A stretch of DNA of 16,096 bases. Source: JBDHZK01 sp039811865. Lineage in GTDB: Bacteria > Actinomycetota > Actinomycetes > Propionibacteriales > Propionibacteriaceae. Shown here one piece after another: positions 15,161-16,096 of this stretch. Location: positions 1 through 16,096 of the forward strand of contig JBDHZK010000061.1 of NCBI GenBank assembly GCA_039811865.1. The letters run 5' to 3'. The notes beneath the pieces are model-generated. The model worked only from the letters and a program-made list of their open reading frames with translations, was not told the DNA's origin and did not search any database. The stretch's first letter is position 1, and each line of letters begins with the position of its first letter. Both the position numbers and the translations under genes were made by a program.

Positions 15161-15475
15161 GGCAAGGACGGCTCGGAGACCAAGTCGAGGCCGCCATTGT
15201 CGATGGCGTAGTCCACCACTCCGCCTTCCTCGCTTCAAAGGCCCACCAGCTGACGGCTCAAAGACGTCGGAATCGACCCGCGGCCTCAGCGCACCGACAT
15301 TACGGCACAATGAACTACCGCCTTGACCCAGTTCGCGTCTGGCCCCACCGGCCCGTCATTCGACCGTCGTTGCCAACCCGCCGCCTTCCTTCGACGACGG
15401 CCGGTCCGCAGCGATGACCGACCATCCCCGCGGGATAGGCTGCACGCGACCGCGAAGCGGAGGGCGAGGACTGAG
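15161..15475. other. Intergenic stretch with no recognisable gene
   Basis: These 315 bases between the lipase and the zinc-ribbon gene hold no open frame with a plausible start, ribosome site and typical codon use. One plus-strand frame is open from 15118 to 15417 but has no ATG or GTG until ATG 15310, leaving only 35 codons. A short basic frame (15081-15326) overlaps the lipase and looks like noise. An imperfect dyad, ACCGGCC (15347-15353) with GGCCGGT (15399-15405), has a loop of about 45 bases and no T tract. Composition changes back toward high GC across the stretch, so it may be the edge of an acquired segment. A promoter for the next gene probably lies in its right half, but none was convincing. 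Confidence 0.5.
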
Positions 15476-16096
15476 ATGACGTGTGCGACGTGCGGGCACG
15501 AGCTGCGTCCCGATGCTCGCTACTGCCCCCGCTGCGGGACTCCGGCCAACGCCACGCCACCGCCAGCTCACTGGCAGGCGCCGCCGGGTCCGCAGGGCGG
15601 GCCTGGCGTGGTCGGTCCCGTGCCCATTCAGGCGCAGCCGCCCGCACAGGGCGCGCCGCCCCTGTACCCACCAGCGCAGTACCCACCAGCGCAGTACCCG
15701 CCTGCTCAGCCCGCACCGCAGTTCGGTCCGCCCGCCGGCGTCCCCAGCGGGGTGAGCCGCTTCGGCCCCGCCCCCGTCTACCCGCAGGCGGCACCCCCGG
15801 CCGGGTTCCCGATGGGACCGCCCCCGCAGCCCCCTGCCTGGCCGATGGGGGCGCCCCCGCAGCCCCCTGCCTGGCCGATGGGGGCGCCCCCTCCGCAGCA
15901 CGTCCCGCCGCCGGTACCGCCTGGAGCGGCTGCCGTCGGCCGGGCCTTCCCCGACGACACCCAGGTGCGTCGCGGACCCGTCCCGCCCAGCGAGGAACAC
16001 ACGTTCGTGGCGCCCCGCCCCGGGCCCGCCACGGAGGACCCGATGGGAGACCAGACGTTCGTGGCCCCGCGGCCGCCCTCAGGCCCGATCGGCCGC
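15476..16096 (+). CDS. Zinc-ribbon, proline-rich protein with repeated threonine motifs, C-terminus off the right edge
   Basis: The first 207 residues of a protein whose end is outside the window. It opens with a zinc ribbon (C3 and C6 in CATCG, C17 and C20 in CPRCG). A low-complexity Pro/Ala/Gln region follows, with YPPAQ repeated three times (64-78) and MGxPPQPPAWP repeated from 113. Three short acidic-plus-threonine motifs come next: DDT162QV, EHT176FVAPRP and DQT194FVAPRP. Such motifs are often phosphorylated by PknB-type kinases and read by FHA domains, which fits this locus; that role is inferred. ATG 15476 is preceded by AGGGCGAGGA. Zinc-ribbon plus Pro-rich leaders commonly precede a membrane segment or an FHA or other sensor domain in actinobacteria, so the missing half decides the function. 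I cannot name the family. Confidence 0.8.
   Translation, partial: MTCATCGHELRPDARYCPRCGTPANATPPPAHWQAPPGPQGGPGVVGPVPIQAQPPAQGAPPLYPPAQYPPAQYPPAQPAPQFGPPAGVPSGVSRFGPAPVYPQAAPPAGFPMGPPPQPPAWPMGAPPQPPAWPMGAPPPQHVPPPVPPGAAAVGRAFPDDTQVRRGPVPPSEEHTFVAPRPGPATEDPMGDQTFVAPRPPSGPIGR
15665..15709 (+). repeat. 15-bp tandem repeat, three copies, inside the zinc-ribbon gene
   Basis: Copies at 15665-15679 and 15680-15694 are identical (TACCCACCAGCGCAG). The third at 15695-15709 differs at three positions, all synonymous. The unit is in frame and encodes YPPAQ. It extends the proline-rich linker and can change copy number by slippage without shifting the frame. Confidence 0.9.
15812..15892 (+). repeat. 33-bp tandem repeat, two full copies and a partial third
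   Basis: Units at 15812-15844 and 15845-15877 match at 31 of 33 bases; a third begins at 15878 and keeps the first 15 bases before diverging. The unit is in frame and encodes MGxPPQPPAWP. Near-identity at the DNA level suggests a recent duplication in the linker. Confidence 0.88.

Noticed and set aside
15347..15405. ACCGGCC/GGCCGGT dyad as operator or terminator
   Set aside because: The arms are 45 bases apart and imperfect when extended; such matches are common by chance in GC-rich DNA.
15310..15417. 35-codon frame from ATG 15310 as an immunity gene
   Set aside because: No ribosome site, too short, Arg/Pro-rich, no hydrophobic or acidic character expected of an immunity protein.
15812..15892. 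Repeats at the right edge as a CRISPR-like array
   Set aside because: Units are directly adjacent without spacers, are in frame and encode a proline-rich linker.

Overview
The window is a high-GC stretch with the third-position G/C bias, GTG and TTG starts and tightly overlapping genes typical of Actinomycetota. A membrane-anchored Ser/Thr kinase, a PP2C phosphatase, FHA proteins and a type VII secretion ATPase lie together, which fits an actinobacterium, possibly of the Propionibacteriales (a low-confidence guess). No RNA genes, insertion sequences or CRISPR arrays were seen.

Layout. (1) Positions 1-1624, minus strand: a receptor-type Ser/Thr protein kinase whose extracellular C-terminus runs off the left edge. 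(2) Positions 1783-7287, plus strand: five genes, all overlapping or touching. They encode a YfhO-like GT-C membrane glycosyltransferase, a DegT/DnrJ/EryC1-type sugar aminotransferase, a GtrB/DPM1-type polyprenyl-phosphate glycosyltransferase, a GtrA-like flippase, and a fused sugar N-acetyltransferase/3,4-ketoisomerase of the FdtD/WxcM type. (3) Positions 7436-14119, plus strand: a PP2C phosphatase, a zinc-ribbon/FHA protein, a 1461-residue EssC/EccC-type ATPase with ubiquitin-like and FHA domains at its N-terminus, and a WXG100 protein. (4) Positions 14168-15160: a putative secreted lipase with a WXG-like helical N-terminus, separated from the WXG100 gene by a perfect 10-bp hairpin. (5) Positions 15476-16096: the start of a zinc-ribbon, proline-rich protein with repeated TFVAPRP motifs, cut by the right edge.

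How the genes may work together. Region 2 looks like a self-contained extracytoplasmic glycosylation pathway. Isomerisation, transamination and acetylation of a dTDP-4-keto-6-deoxyhexose would give a 3-acetamido-3,6-dideoxyhexose (Fuc3NAc or Qui3NAc type). GtrB would load it on a polyprenyl phosphate, GtrA would flip it, and the GT-C enzyme would transfer it outside the membrane. The acceptor is unknown.

Regions 1, 3, 4 and 5 form a phospho-signalling type VII secretion locus. The kinase and phosphatase are the likely writer and eraser of phosphothreonine marks. The FHA protein, the FHA domain of the ATPase and the threonine motifs of the last gene are likely readers or substrates. The WXG100 protein and the lipase are the likely secreted cargo. 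The sugar operon lies between the kinase and its presumed phosphatase, which raises an untested link between surface glycosylation and secretion. The secreted-protein genes are clearly less GC-rich than the core machinery.
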